Assembly (NCBI RefSeq): GCF_001949145.1
Contig: NW_019091385.1
Coordinates: 895,525 to 959,524, forward strand
Length of the DNA: 64,000 nucleotides
Origin: Acanthaster planci
Lineage: Eukaryota > Echinodermata > Asteroidea > Valvatida > Acanthasteridae
Reading direction: 5' to 3'
Part shown: one piece after another, positions 11,083 through 24,383 of the stretch
Numbering within the stretch: the first letter of the stretch is position 1
Layout of the letters: the number at the start of each line of letters is the position of its first letter
Position numbers and translations under genes: made by a program
Notes under the pieces: generated by a model
Seen by the model: only the letters and a program-made list of their open reading frames with translations
Told to the model about the DNA's origin: nothing
Database searches by the model: none

Positions 11083-12687
11083 CAAACATTAGTTGTTCGG
11101 CCAAGTCGCGCCGTCCGACGTCTCGCAAAGCTGTGACTAAGCACCCCAGTGGATCCTTGTGCGTCTGGGCATTTTTCCATTTCATCAACATCTGGAAAAC
11201 CTGCTCCTGGATGCCGCGGTAGTCACGTCTGATCTTGCCCACCATCTCGGAAGATACGCCCAGGAAGGTGGCCAATGACTGCCACTCCCCTGCCAGATGA
11301 TCGGAGAGTTTGCGAAGTTTCACTTCAGTGAGAACGTCAGGAATGGCTGGACAAGGAAAAAATAAAAGGCGTGATTACTTACAGCTTCCGTGGACAGGAG
11401 TGAAAACATCAATATTACAACCTTGGGTGGATGGGGCTATAGCACATAAATTCTCCATCATTATGGAAACTTTTAAGAGCATTTTCACATAAGGAAATTT
11501 TAATCCTATACATGACCTAGAGAGAGAATCTTGATGGATAATGTCTGGTCTGGAAATTTGTTCTGAAAGGAGCAAGGAGGAAGATGTTAAGAAGATAGTG
11601 CAATGTCAAGGAACATATTGAACTAATTTTGGAAAACTTGGTATGTACATATACATTTTGATGGAGGACACTAACTCTTAAAAAAAAAGGAGAGTTCACT
11701 TACTGACAAGTTTTCCACTTGTACTTTTGGGACTTTGTGGTGAATCTTCAGGTCGTAGGAAGGTACCTATTTGCAAAGAAGTCAGACATACATGTAGCAA
11801 GAGACTTTCTGATAATAGCCTCTTCTTGCCTTCAAGTTTTGCTACAAAATTTCCTGAATCTTCAATATCCTTTGCTGTGCAGAAAGTCAAAGGGTCAATC
11901 TCCAAACCTCAACCTTTCAAGGAGCAAAAGCCCTATGTAGAACAACAGCAGGTGGATTCTGCCTACTGGAACCCTTCTTAATCCGCAAACCTTCTGATGG
12001 AGGTTTCAGGGTCTTGGAGAATGAGGGACTTTAGGTTGATGAAGTAATTAATGGAGTCCTTGTCGAGCACTAACTTTCTGTTTATAGTATGAGAACACAA
12101 ATGGAGGCAGCTATACAAAATTTCTAGCTGTGTCATGGGAGATCTTTAACCCAAGCAGCCAGAAATGGAAATGAACATGATACAATGATACTTCAACCTA
12201 CGGTACTGTTACTGTAAGATACTTTTTGCAACTAAAGGATGGTTTTGGGAGGCAGGTGACACATTTTGGCCACTACAACACAATAAGATGTAAACTATGA
12301 GGTTAATATAGTGAAGCCCTTGACGCAAGTACAAGCCATGTTTGAAAACTCAGGTATCAAATGGAAGCAGAGTACCTGGAAGGAGCAGTTTAAATAAAAA
12401 GGTATTGTGCATATACCTTGTAAGATTTCCGCTTCCATATCTCGCCTGCCGCAATTTCCCAATGCTCTTGCTAATGTTTGCAGGATGGCATTTCCTGGCT
12501 GATTTGATTGTTTCCATGTCATAAGCATAACAAAAATCTGTTCCTCGGTGTCAGGTTGGTCTTGTTTTATGCTGGTTATTCGGTCGTTGGAAAGTCCTAG
12601 ATGTGTCGCCAGTGGCTCCCAGTGAGCATGAAGTCGTTCCGCTACCAGACGGAAGAACTGTTCATGTGATGCCATATTTTGAGACAT
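11083..12687 (-). CDS. tandem death-domain protein (paralogue 1, 3' end unresolved)
   Basis: Minus-strand exons 12687-12417, 11766-11704 and 11346-11083. The first ATG is at 12687, with a second in-frame ATG four codons later. Donors (CAAG|GTATAT, A|GTAAGT, G|GTGAGT) and acceptors (AAATAG, GTCCAG) are canonical and all junctions are phase 1, as in the paralogue at 2461-4117. The exons give about 199 residues: death domain 1 at about 9-88 (HAHWEPLATHL, EEQIFVMLMTW, GRRDMEAEIL), a Ser/Pro linker, and death domain 2 at about 118-198 (GEWQSLATFLGV, EQVFQMLMKW, GRRDLAEQL). Death domains assemble signalling complexes. No other domain is visible. The donor at 11082 implies at least one further exon, which I could not identify. 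If it is not used, the frame runs on to a stop at 10976 with an unconserved tail. Splicing into the exon at 2729 of the neighbouring gene is phase-compatible but speculative. Confidence 0.7.
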
Positions 12688-13099
12688 AACTAATGCAGTT
12701 GTCCTTGAGTAAATGAAGGAAAGTCATTAAATTGGGATGAATAAAAATATGTAAACGTATATGAAAAACTAGGAACACACTTGTATATTGTAGAGTACTT
12801 TACCTGTAAATTCGTGCATTCAAATATTCGCACACCCAAGTTTCTCGTTGTGAAACTCTTGAATGAAACCATGCACCCACATAAAATTACAGTCGATGAT
12901 CAATCATCACTTTGGCATTTTTCTTCTCAAAGCTATGTGTGAATTGAAAGTTTTTCATTCGGGAAAAATGTTTTACTATACAGACTAAATACAAAAATTA
13001 ACTGGGTTTAAATTGTCTAGAAAACGGATAAAATGATAGTTGTTCTCAACATACCATACCTGAGCTGTGTGGACTGGATACAATTAAGATTATGAATTC

Positions 13100-13340
13100 A
13101 AATATGGAGTAGGCCGATCACTAATAGTAATACTATCACTCAGGCAACCATGTCTGGAAAAATCAAGCTTCCAATTGGATCAAGGCTAATCCTTCCCTTC
13201 TAAACATGCTAGATCCACTCACTGCTCTCCATTGCTTTAAATCGGTGATTTTTCCCAAGTAACCATGTTACATCGCAATTTCAGTTGGTGATTTAAATCA
13301 AATCTATCTGATCTGGATCAAGGTGAAATCGGCCACCTGT
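13100..13340. mobile_element. possible degraded copy of the GATC-rich MITE family
   Basis: The right part (GATCTGGATCAAGGTGAAAT near 13312-13331) resembles the terminal repeat of the elements at 1969-2112 and 4600-5038, and GATC-rich sequence lies at the left. The boundaries and the partner end are uncertain. Confidence 0.3.
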
Positions 13341-13920
13341 TTTGGATACAGGCCTAGGCCTAATGCCTGTGTTCCTTCCTCCATGCGCCTACAGAGGCTA
13401 CATGTACTGTACATGTCATATCGTCGTGTCTAGTCCGTACGTGCGCATGGAGGAAGTCTAGATCATAGATGCTTCATTTATTAATAAATGGTAAGTATAT
13501 TGCATATGTGTGGCTGATAAAAAATAAACAAAGTTTTGTACTTACAGCAAGTAAAAGAGAGTCCAGTATTATCAATACATGTACTTCGCTGGATCGTGGA
13601 CAGGATGGAATAAGGATCTCATCAGATCAGATGCTGCGCTTCCTCAGTTCCTGTCTTTCTATGGCTTATTGCCCAATAGAGGGCGCTGTTCTAAACTTCT
13701 TACGATGGTTTCACACCGGAATGGGTCCAGTGCGCGCAGTGTGTTGCGCGGTGGACTCCGCTAGTAAACTATTGTCTTGATTATAAACACGAAGTTATAT
13801 CCACATTCTGCTGTTTTTTGCCACATTTGTCGGCATCTGTGCCCTGCTTTTTTGGTTGGACTATTTGTTGAGAGACAGAGGGTCTAACAAGGAACTCATC
13901 TGTGGTGACAGCAAGTGAAG

Positions 13921-16900
13921 ATGGATGCATCAAAAAGTAAGCATTGTTGTGTTGTAACATTTCTGATATTTGATAAGACCTTGACACGTGGATTATTTCC
14001 CGATCTATTTCTGTTGTGTTTACGTGTCTTTGTAATTGTGCGGGAAAGGAGGGTGCACCTAGGCCTATTGCAAACTGCTAGTACTTACTGAGATAACTGC
14101 TGTATTCTCCCATTCTTGCCACTGGAATGGAAGAGAGTGCCTTCAAAACTGACAGTAAGGTGTGTAAAATCTTTGAGGAAGGAATAGTAAAATTTGGCAA
14201 GCATGAAGCAGCCAGTGCTTGCCAAGCTTGACCTGTGGCTGGAGAGCATGCTGTCACAGAATGGAATCCTAGCCAGGACATTTTGGGATGGAATCCCAGC
14301 CAGGAAATTTTGCAAGGTGCAGATTTTTTTTCCGTTCCCAATAAAGCAATACAGTCTCAATCGAATTTCAATTTAAATAGGATATATTTCTCTTTACTTT
14401 CGTTTTAATGGAAATGGCGTCAGACATTGCACGCTTTTTCCATTTTTTTTCTCAGTCAATCTTTTCATGGAAGAAGTTATCTTTTTTTCTTTTAAGGATT
14501 TTTCTTTTAAGAGGATTAATAGATTTATTCGGTAATTACCGATGCATGCAATGTTGTTGACTCGCTGTAAACAATAGCAGTGGTACCTTAGTTGATATCT
14601 TCATTTGTAATGTGATTGTTTGCAGCTTACTACCGTTTTGTGGTATTATTCTTCAACTGCATGTTGACATTTGGAACGTACTTCTGCTTTGACATGCCTA
14701 GCGTTCTTCAAGCAGTCTTACAAGGGGTAAGTGCTTGTGCACTGGTGTAACTGAGAGAAACATTTAACAAACATTGCCTAGTGCATGTGTAAGGGTCCAT
14801 GGTGTTTTGTATACCCAAGGGGGCAATTAAAGGACATTTGACGCAATGCAGAGGGCGCCATTTGTCCCGAAGAGTGTACATGTACAAAACCCTTTGACCC
14901 CATCACAGCAGGTAACACCTGTTTTGTTATACCATGGTCATACTATAGATTACACTGGAACGGTCGTATGAAATTATATGCATATGTATTGCAACTTAGA
15001 CAAATTGAAATAGCAATTTAGATGTGAATTTTCGTGGAAAATTATGGATTGTGGTGTCCTTTGCGGAACTTTTCTTTTGAGGGAAAGCTAAGAGGGAGAG
15101 ATCGAGGATTTATAACAAACTGGTTTACATAGAAACCTGGAATTCATTGAATTGGTTGAATTTCAAGACAGCATATACATGTATATGAAATTGTGTTGAA
15201 AAATATTGAAGAGCAGATAGGGAGGGACAGCATGAGTGTTCATGTAAACAACAATAGCAGTTACAGCAGAAACATTAAGGCCCTCCAATAAATAGTTCCG
15301 CTCCCTGACTCACCCTAATTTTTCAGCGTGGCCCTAAGTTTTTTATCAGCAAGTTAGAAACACAAATTTAAGAAGAAATTTTAAAAAATAGAAAATGAAA
15401 TCCTGTTGAGTTTCCTGTTTTCACAAAACACCTCTCAATAGCTTTTTTCGCATCAAAATGCTTGTATTTATATGTTTGCCTACTTACATTTGTAACTTGA
15501 AAAGAAACTTCAGTTATTTTCACAAGTTCCCTTCGCGTTTCACTGTCGTGGTGGTGAAAACGTGTGTGCAGTAATACACTGGTTCCTGCCGCGCCATGAC
15601 ATTGCCAAAGAAGGCATGATGGGTTTATGCATCCTAGCCAGTGTCGTTACACTACACTGATTTGCACACAGCTCTACAACTGCACGTCCAAAAAAAAAAA
15701 AAAGAAGAAAACATTTCAAGAAGATTTCTGCAAGTTATTTCACATACATGTAACTTGATCTCTTATCTAGGCCTACATCATACATGTATACGTATGCACC
15801 GGTATGTAAGATTTTTTCTTTTTCTTCTTCCTCAAGCAAGTGTGTTTCCACAAAATTTCCTGCCGCAGTACAAGGTTTATCACCCACCCCTTTAGGTTCA
15901 TCATGTATCTTACCACTCAATTTAAGGACGTCGTTGACTACTGTATTGCCATGATTACCTGACTAGCATTGTGCATAGGCATAGTGGTGTGACTTTATCA
16001 TTATTTTTAAGAATTGTTGGCTGTACATATTATACTGATTGAGGCAATTTTTTTTCACTTTCTTTGACAATTTCTGGTAGCTTCCGTCCCATTCATGCCA
16101 TTTAATCAGCACAGAATTTGCCCCCCCCCCAATTTTTCAGACCCACCGACCCTATTTTTGAGTCTTTTGAGAGGCATGTAATTGGAAGCAGAAGTATTTT
16201 GGGAGCATACTCGTATTCCACAAGCACACCGGTAGCTTGCCTGGGTGCATAAACTAAGTCTAGTAACCCGTGGCTCTTGGTCAGAGCAAAGAGAGTACAT
16301 GTACAACACATGTAACACTTGTGCTTCAATCCATGTCTCCCACACAGCACATCTTCTACAATAACTGAAGTGTAACACCAATGCAGCTACCCATCCTTGT
16401 ACTCAAGGTTATTACTGCCCAGTGGACGTGACACATCGACTGTGGGAAAGATTACCGTTACTGTATTTACCATTTTTGAGCCTGGCAACGTTGCCGTTGC
16501 ATTTGAAGATGTGTGCTTGTTGCATATCACGTGATCAATTTGTTACCAGTAAAACTTTTGTATCAGTGACCATGGTATAACAATACTCATTGGTGCCTAG
16601 TTCAATGGATATTTTGTTAATTTCTCAAGGTTGTGCAGAAGAGTTTGAAAGTGAGGATTTGATTCTCAGAGACACAGATCAGACAATATTCTGGCAATCA
16701 TACACACAGAAAACTGAATGAGGCATTTACTTATTGAGCATTCCAGTGCCTTACAATTGTACATGTATATGTGGACCTGATGAATGTGTGGGTGAGCACA
16801 GTGTTCCTTTCAACAAGATAAGATAGATATTCGAAGGATAAAAGGAATTTGAAAGGACCTTCCAAGAAAACCTTGTTCCTAGCACAAAACTTCTCCTATC

Positions 16901-19900
16901 CATATCTAACCCAACATGGCCTATCAACCAAAGCCAACCCAACCCAACCCACTCCAACCCAACCCAACCCACTCCAACCCAGCCAAGCCCAATCCACTTC
17001 ACTCCACTCCAACCCAACCCACTCCAACCCAGCCCAATGCAACNNNNNNNNNNNNNNNNNNNNNNNNNNNNNNNNNNNNNNNNNNNNNNNNNNNNNNNNN
17101 NNNNNNNNNNNNNNNNNNNNNNNNNNNNNNNNNNNNNNNNNNNNNNNNNNNNNNNNNNNNNNNNNNNNNNNNNNNNNNNNNNNNNNNNNNNNNNNNNNNN
17201 NNNNNNNNNNNNNNNNNNNNNNNNNNNNNNNNNNNNNNNNNNNNNNNNNNNNNNNNNNNNNNNNNNNNNNNNNNNNNNNNNNNNNNNNNNNNNNNNNNNN
17301 NNNNNNNNNNNNNNNNNNNNNNNNNNNNNNNNNNNNNNNNNNNNNNNNNNNNNNNNNNNNNNNNNNNNNNNNNNNNNNNNNNNNNNNNNNNNNNNNNNNN
17401 NNNNNNNNNNNNNNNNNNNNNNNNNNNNNNNNNNNNNNNNNNNNNNNNNNNNNNNNNNNNNNNNNNNNNNNNNNNNNNNNNNNNNNNNNNNNNNNNNNNN
17501 NNNNNNNNNNNNNNNNNNNNNNNNNNNNNNNNNNNNNNNNNNNNNNNNNNNNNNNNNNNNNNNNNNNNNNNNNNNNNNNNNNNNNNNNNNNNNNNNNNNN
17601 NNNNNNNNNNNNNNNNNNNNNNNNNNNNNNNNNNNNNNNNNNNNNNNNNNNNNNNNNNNNNNNNNNNNNNNNNNNNNNNNNNNNNNNNNNNNNNNNNNNN
17701 NNNNNNNNNNNNNNNNNNNNNNNNNNNNNNNNNNNNNNNNNNNNNNNNNNNNNNNNNNNNNNNNNNTGTATTTGTGTTACATGTACATGGACAAGTGTAT
17801 GCAACTACTTTAAAATGACCAATGCACTGTCAACATACTGTACAACGTACATACATCTCTACCAGTCTTTATTGTGGTCTGTTCTTTTCATCTCTTTTTT
17901 TCATCGGACAGAAATGCCGTTGTTGTGATTGCAGCAGGGTTCTTGATTGACAAACTTGGAAATCGAGGTGAGAGCATATCTCTGTGACTTCCATAAATCT
18001 GACAATTTATGTAAATTAGCTCACAAACATGCAGCTGCATGTAAGCAGCACACAATTATTGAATGTACCGTGCATTTATGTGGCTGGTAAATTTGCCAAG
18101 CTTCATAGGGACATATATATGTATGTATTTCATATTTTGCTGATTGGGCAGTTTCTTTCCAGTGTTACTAATGTATCTTCCTGTTATCTTTTCCTCTCCA
18201 TTCAGTCGGATTGTTTCTTTTTTCCGGTCTGTGTTTGATTGGCTCAAGTACATTTGCTGGTGGGGCCATGTTGAAGGGCACAAAGGCCATGTTTCCCATC
18301 ATGCTAATTGGTCGATTGATTTTTGGATCTGGAAATGGCTCCCTGACAAGTAAGTTATCATTTTGATAATTTTGTCAAGGTCATTGGATTGTCTGATTTA
18401 TTAAATATTCATATTATAATTTTAGCCTGTTTTGTCTTTTGTTGTTGCTACCATTAATTCAGAACATATGATAAATTGATCCAAGGCTATGCAAATTTTT
18501 CCAAAGCTTTATTTTTCCAAATTAATGTTATATAAAGCTGATATGTTCAGGTCGCTTTTTATGTAAAACTATTTTTCAGAATTCACACAGGTCTACATTT
18601 ACATTGTACATGTCTATGTACATGTATGCTGAATATTTGTGAGGTAAACGCACTTTCACAGTTGAAGGAATGAAGGTTTTACTTTATGAACATGTTTTCT
18701 TTATCCAGTTGTTCAGAATCGTATAACAGCTTACTGGTTCAAAGACAAGGAGTTGGCTTTTGCTTTTGGGATCACGTTGACTTTCTCAAGGCTGGTATGT
18801 GCAGGTTTCCTTCTGTGTCATGAAGATTTTTGCTTTTAATCTTCCAGTTTTTGTTAAGGGAAAACTTTTATTTATTCATTTATTTACTCATGTGGACATT
18901 GACATTAACGACAATAGTTGAGATATCATGGACATTTTAATAAATAATAAATATGTAAATGTACATTGACAGAGAATTAATAAGCATCTAATGAGAAAAA
19001 GTGTGATACATGTATTATTGGCGGTTAAACTTAGTTGTCAATGGTAACATCAGAAAACTTTTGGGAACATGAAAGATCAAGATGAACTTCTCAACAGACT
19101 TTCAACATTCTATCTAATTCCCTTTTGAATTATTAACTGGTATCTTATTGAAGTTTTCATATCAGGCAGTATCATCTGAACATTGTCAAGTTTTCCAGTT
19201 ATTCTATTTTTGCCATCAGTAGAATCTTAGAATAAACCAACTGGACTCCTACCAACAATGCCACCAATCTGCTAATGTACATGTACACATAAGTCTTCTA
19301 AAACAATAACCATTTTGTCTGGCACACTTCAAGCCTTGTCTCTTACATTTGTGGTTTGTTCAGGGAAGTGTTCTAAACTTTTTCTTGACCAAATCCATTG
19401 AGGATAAAGTTGGTTTGACCTGGGTGCTGTGGGGAGGTGCCATCCTTTGTGCTCTTGGGTTTGCCTCAGCTATTGTAACAAGCATTCTGGATATCTATGG
19501 AGTTCGCCAACTGGGGCAGGTAGGAATCGGTAACTAGTGTGAATAGTTCTCAGGACTGTATTCATTTCCTCGTCTGAGATTTCCCATTTTTAAAAGGAAA
19601 TTTCCAAAAATTTCCCTACATTTGATCATTATTCAAAGGAGATATGAATTTTTATTTTTTTAATACCTCCTCCAAAAAATAGGCATGGTAATCAATACTA
19701 ATTGATTGATTTTGATTCCAAATTTTTCTTAATCCAGGAGTCGAATGTAAAGCAGAGCTCAAAGAAACTTCGTTTCAGTGACATTCGCTACTTCAACTCG
19801 TCCTATTGGCTGGTTGTCTTGACCATCATGTTCTTCTACAATGGAGTTTTTCCTTTTGTGGCAGATGCAAGGTACAAATGTGTAAATCTGTGAAGGAAAG

Positions 19901-22654
19901 GTCTTTGACCTGTGCTAGGTATTTCCCTATAAGCAGACAATCCTGAAAAGCAAGTTTATAAAAGTGAATATTGCATCACCTTTTACATCATACCGTTTCC
20001 AAATGAGAAAGTTGAATTGAGTTGTTGTACATGTATATAGTCTTATCTTTAAATTAGCATTTGATGTCAGTGTGTGAGTTCTCAATCTGCCTTTCAAATC
20101 AATGGTTTAACAAACACAACAGGGTCCACACAAAATGCTTGGTATTAAAAGCAATTTTCAGTCACGGATACACACACCAATCTTACATATTCAAACTTGT
20201 GCTGGCCCACCCCACAAAATCTTTTGGTATGAAGGTTTGGGCTAAGATTACACGCAAAACGTCAAAGAGAAAATTCCTGTATTTTCTAAAATATGTTATT
20301 CTGCTTTCACCTTCCGGGTAGTCCTCACTGGGAGTAAAATCATGAAAGAAATGTAAAAAAAAATTCATAACTAAAAATGTCGTGTTTTGTGTTTGGTTTG
20401 CAGTAAATTTATTCGTGACAAATATGGTTTCAAGGAGGAGTCCCCGGTACCCGGTTACCTAGCAGGAGCAGTGTACGATGTTTCTCTGGTTTTGTCTCCG
20501 TTCCTTGGTGCCTTGATTGTGAGTATCCATTCTCCATTCAGCTTTCGTAACTTCCTTCAAAATTCACCGCTTTCTAGTATCAAAGGCACAATCTTTGTAT
20601 TTAAAATTCTTTGTATTTTTTGGATCTTAAACCTCATGCAACATCATAAATAAATTTATTAAGTGAATTGATGGACTTTTCAGATGTCTCAATTAAAAAA
20701 AAAATTCAATAAAATGAAACGGGGTGCACCAAAAAAACATGTACTTAGAAATTGTTCTTTTTTCAGTCAAGCAAGAATTTCTCACTGTATGAAAGAGTTG
20801 TCATGAGTGCAGATTCAATCACAGGTTGTTCAATTTCAAGTCAAGATTGAAGGTTCTCAAAAGAAAAGTGGAAACGGCAACTCTTTCCCACTGTTCATTC
20901 CATTACTTGTGATTTGCAAAGTGAGTTGTGATTTCTTCCATAACTTCTCCGCCTAAATACCATACAACATGTAAATTCTCATTTGTAAGTCATACTTCAG
21001 ATGATCTGTGTTTTCCCGTTAGGACATCATTGGAATGCGTGGTCTCTTGGCTTTGTTTTGCTCCGTCGCTACCATCCCAGTCTTTGGCTTGCTTGCTTTT
21101 ACCCACGTCTACCCGCTGGTCTCCACACTCTGGCTTGGCTTCACCTACTCCTTTGCTGCCGTAAGTGAAGTTGCCTTTAGGCCAGTATGGTCTCTCAGGC
21201 TATTTTTAATCTCTCGTTTTTGTGATGCATTATGATTAAGAATTTCTCTTCTTTTCTTGGTACCATTTATATTCCTTGAGCAGAGAAGTGCATTGGAGTA
21301 AAATGGCTTGCCAAGGGACACAGCAGTGTTGGCATTAGGTGGATTCGAAGCGCTCTGAATCAGATCGCACATAGCAAACCATAACAGTCGTCTTCCTCTT
21401 ATGTTTGGAAGTCGGAGTGCAAATTCAAGTGATGGTACTTTTCATCCACTTCTGGTTGGAATACTCTATAAATAGGCAAGTCTATGGCCATCCATTCCCC
21501 TTGTGGTCACCCAGGCAACCGTTGGCACAGCGATGGGATTTGCAACATCTGTTCAGATGATAGGCATAGGTATTTGTAACCAAGTGATTGGTGCTATACT
21601 TGGCAACAAAAACACACCGTAAGTAGAATGCCGCCTTCCTTCTTATCCCTACAAAATGGGTGGAAATGTAATATCTCTGTGGCAACCCTCTGCACTATTT
21701 TTCTGTGGTATATTATTTTGGGAGTTGTGTCAGCACTGTTATGCTACATGTATTTGATAATTGAGTACTTGTCTTCTTTTCTTGAAGTTACCATAATGCT
21801 AATGATTATTGCCTGATTCTGTGTTCAGAATCAAGAGATTTCATTTTTTTTTCTCCACCAGCTTGCCTCATGATGAGTTAATGAAACGTTGGAAATACGT
21901 CATGATCTTCCTGTTTGCCAACACGCTGTGCTGTGTTGTCACGGCGATTCTGCTCAACCTTTCAGACAAAAGAAAGGTATGTTCCAATTTTACTCTGGCA
22001 AACTCCATTTACACCAAACAAAAAGAACTATTGCTGTCGATACTGGGACTGTGTAAGGCTGTGGCAAGTGTCAGTATTTACAATAGATGGAAGATTTCAT
22101 GATACCTGTTGTCTTTCTGTCACAAGCTATTTTTTACTTGTTTGTTTTGGTTACTTTGCTTTAGTGTATGGAGTTCCTACGTTGGATCTAATGTAAAGAT
22201 CGCCATTGAGTTCTTTTGCGTCATAAGCGCGTGTTCTTTATAAAATATGACTTAATCTTACAAGAGGACCTTACATTATTTTATTTTTGTGCATTATTTA
22301 ATGCATAATGGAGATGAGAGAGTATATTAAAGATTTCATATGGACATTTTACCCTGTTCCATAATTTCCCATTCTATTTTTTTATCTGAGCCATGGTAAT
22401 GGCAATTCCAATTGATGAGGATATCTCACGTCCTGTACTTTTTGACTTTGTTGTGTTTTTTCCCTTCCCAGGGGTTTGTCCTGAACCAGAGTCGTCGTCA
22501 GCGTAGGGAACGCGTGGCACTGTTGACGGAGAGCATAGTGTCTGATGAGGATTCAGGTCAAAGTCCCTGGTCTGCCATTGACTCCGAGCCTCTACTACAT
22601 CCACCTGATGTTATCAAGAAGGAAATGCAAGATCCCAGCATGGTCACATCTTAG
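13921..22654 (+). CDS. MFSD1-like major facilitator transporter, copy A (exon 3 in gap)
   Basis: Exons 13921-13936, 14626-14726, [exon 3 in the 17044-17766 gap], 17912-17967, 18206-18349, 18709-18794, 19364-19519, 19738-19871, 20404-20518, 21023-21160, 21476-21618, 21862-21976, 22472-22654; all seen splice sites are GT-AG and the frame is open. With an exon 3 like copy B's, the product is about 498 residues and 12 membrane segments. Exon 4 carries MFS motif A (GFLIDKLGNR) after segment 2, with a second motif-A-like GALIDIIGMR at exons 9-10. QNRITAYWFKDKELAFAFG and the DIYGVRQLGQ loop fit MFSD1, the lysosomal dipeptide carrier that works with the glycoprotein GLMP in vertebrates (established knowledge). 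The C-terminal tail has DSEPLL, a [D/E]xxxLL sorting motif, suggesting a lysosomal location (inference). Start chosen because MDASK is conserved in all three copies. Orthology is likely but needs a phylogeny. Confidence 0.85.
16918..17043 (+). repeat. CCAACCCAA-type low-complexity array at the gap edge
   Basis: Degenerate repeats of CCAACCCAACCCACT run directly into the run of N. Related arrays occur at 48531-48865 and 62466-62531. The open frames through it are composition artefacts. Confidence 0.9.
17044..17766. other. assembly gap (723 N)
   Basis: A run of N within intron 2 / exon 3 / intron 3 of copy A. Copy B has a 110-base exon 3 between the equivalent exons. No such exon is visible in the sequenced parts of copy A, so it probably lies in this gap. 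The gap begins exactly in the CCAACCC array, so the repeat probably caused it. Confidence 0.9.
21281..21420 (+). mobile_element. old SINE-like fragment in intron 10 of copy A
   Basis: GGCTTGCCAAGGGACACAGC and the following GTGGATTCGAAGC resemble the conserved body and B-box-like end of animal SINEs. A homologous stretch is at about 37090-37230 in intron 10 of copy B, so the insertion predates the gene duplication. Confidence 0.45.
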
Positions 22655-24380
22655 GCTGTCTCTTGAACTTCAGGTTGGTCGGCGGCTTGGCCTCCAGGCC
22701 CATTTGTGAGGTTGAAACATTTCAAGTGACCTCAACTCAGATTTTTGCTGTAGTATATGATGAACCCTTACGAGCAAGAGGTGTTGAAGCCAGGCTTGAA
22801 GTCTTGCAGCCAAAGGAGGAGATGAAGTTGGAGAAATGTTCGTGAGATGGAAAAAATTTGTTCAAATCGTGCAAGAAGCTTCTTCCAGACAAGTAAGACG
22901 TGGACACCGCACGAAAAAGCTCTGTAGACAAACGAACTTATTTATTCCTTTTCATTTACTTGGGTGAAGAGGTTGTGGATTAGTCAGGGTACTACTGAAA
23001 TATGAGGGTGGAGTTGGCATTAATTAAAAGGAGGGGCCCGAACAGGTGTTTGTGTTTGCTTTCATACATTTATATATGTACCCAGGCATATTTTTTTAGT
23101 TTTCATAAATATTTATTTGATATTCATTGGACAGTTTTTCTATTCCTATTGGTCGAAACACGTCATGTGACCATGTATTATTATTTGATAATGCCCACTG
23201 AGAAGTGATAATGCCTGTTTTATCATGCTGGATATGAGACAATTTAATTGGGTCTGATTGATCAGAAGTCTGTGTGCATGGGATGTGCATGGGATGCGCC
23301 ACGTGCGCGCCAATTTCAATGAAGGGGATTCTATTAGACAACTTTCAAACAGAATATACCATAAAATGGGCGGAGTTGTTCGGGAAAATGAAAGTAAAAT
23401 TTGAGAACAAAGTCATTGAAAATCCATGGTATGTTGACTTCTTTTGACTCACTGACTAAAAGGTATTCATGAATGGGAATAAGTATGTGCTTGGGTAGTC
23501 TTAAACTAACATTAAAGAGCTTGCTCAGGTTTACGAACACTCATAATGCCCTCACCTACAGCTAGGGCATTAATCATGTCCATTCTCCAAGCACATATTT
23601 ATTCTCTTATTGTTGCATATTCCAATGATAGTTTAATTTCCAGAGCCTACCGGTAGATTGATGTCTAGGTTGTTGTAGAACAGAAGAAATAAATCATTTC
23701 TTTGCATTTGATCTTTTTTTTCTCTTTTTAGATCTTCAGGAAGATCCATTTATTTGTTGGGTTTGTACAAAAAATATGGAAGATTGTAAATGTTTAGGTA
23801 TAAAACAACAAAATTTATAAGTGACAATTGAGAATTAATGACAAAAGGCAGTTCAACATCAGATTATAAAAAAATCTCTGAGACCTGTTTTTCCATTGTT
23901 TGAAATTTTGTGAGGGGACTTGTGAATGATTTTGTAGATCACATCACTTATGTGCATTCATGCGAAATTAAGAATGTGGGCCTATTTATATTATTTTCTG
24001 GGCTTAAGTGCATGAAAAACTGTGTATTTCCCTTCTTGACATGCTCAACTTAATTGTCACCACACTCACGAGCAGGTTGCTCATCAAGGACGGGTTCCGC
24101 TCACGCGCTAAACGTGCGTCAAAACTTTTTTCGGTGTGACAACGGCTGTTGCGTGTGTTTCCTGTAATTCACGAAACGTATGGCCGAGGGGGGAAATTCG
24201 CTTATGTGCTGAAGACGTTCTGCTCTTAGCCACATTTAAACTATGTAGAAGAAATATTTTGTACAGAAGTTGAAAAATAGGCCAACACCTTCCATTCGGA
24301 GTTATTGTGAAAGTTATTATTCACGGAATTAATGACGTAGGAAATATATGCAACAGCCGTTGTTACACTTGTAGAACACT
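22655..24380 (+). other. 3' UTR and downstream flank of copy A
   Basis: Noncoding sequence after the stop at 22654. A possible poly(A) signal lies at 23688. An imperfect inverted repeat around 23471-23498 and 23584-23606 (GAATAAnTATGTGCTTGG on both strands) suggests a small MITE. No other gene was recognised. Confidence 0.4.
23688..23693 (+). promoter_or_regulatory. candidate polyadenylation signal AATAAA
   Basis: This AATAAA lies about 1 kb past the copy A stop codon and is followed by T-rich sequence. A hexamer of this kind is common in AT-rich DNA, so the assignment is tentative. Confidence 0.25.
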
Positions 24381-24383
24381 TAC

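Noticed and set aside
13375-13457. CTTCCTCCATGCGC / GCGCATGGAGGAAG inverted pair
   Set aside because: Only about 14-bp arms; too short to call an element with confidence.
16849-17928. Long open frames (about 258-359 codons) on both strands
   Set aside because: They run through a 723-base block of N and the CCAACCC array; they are artefacts.
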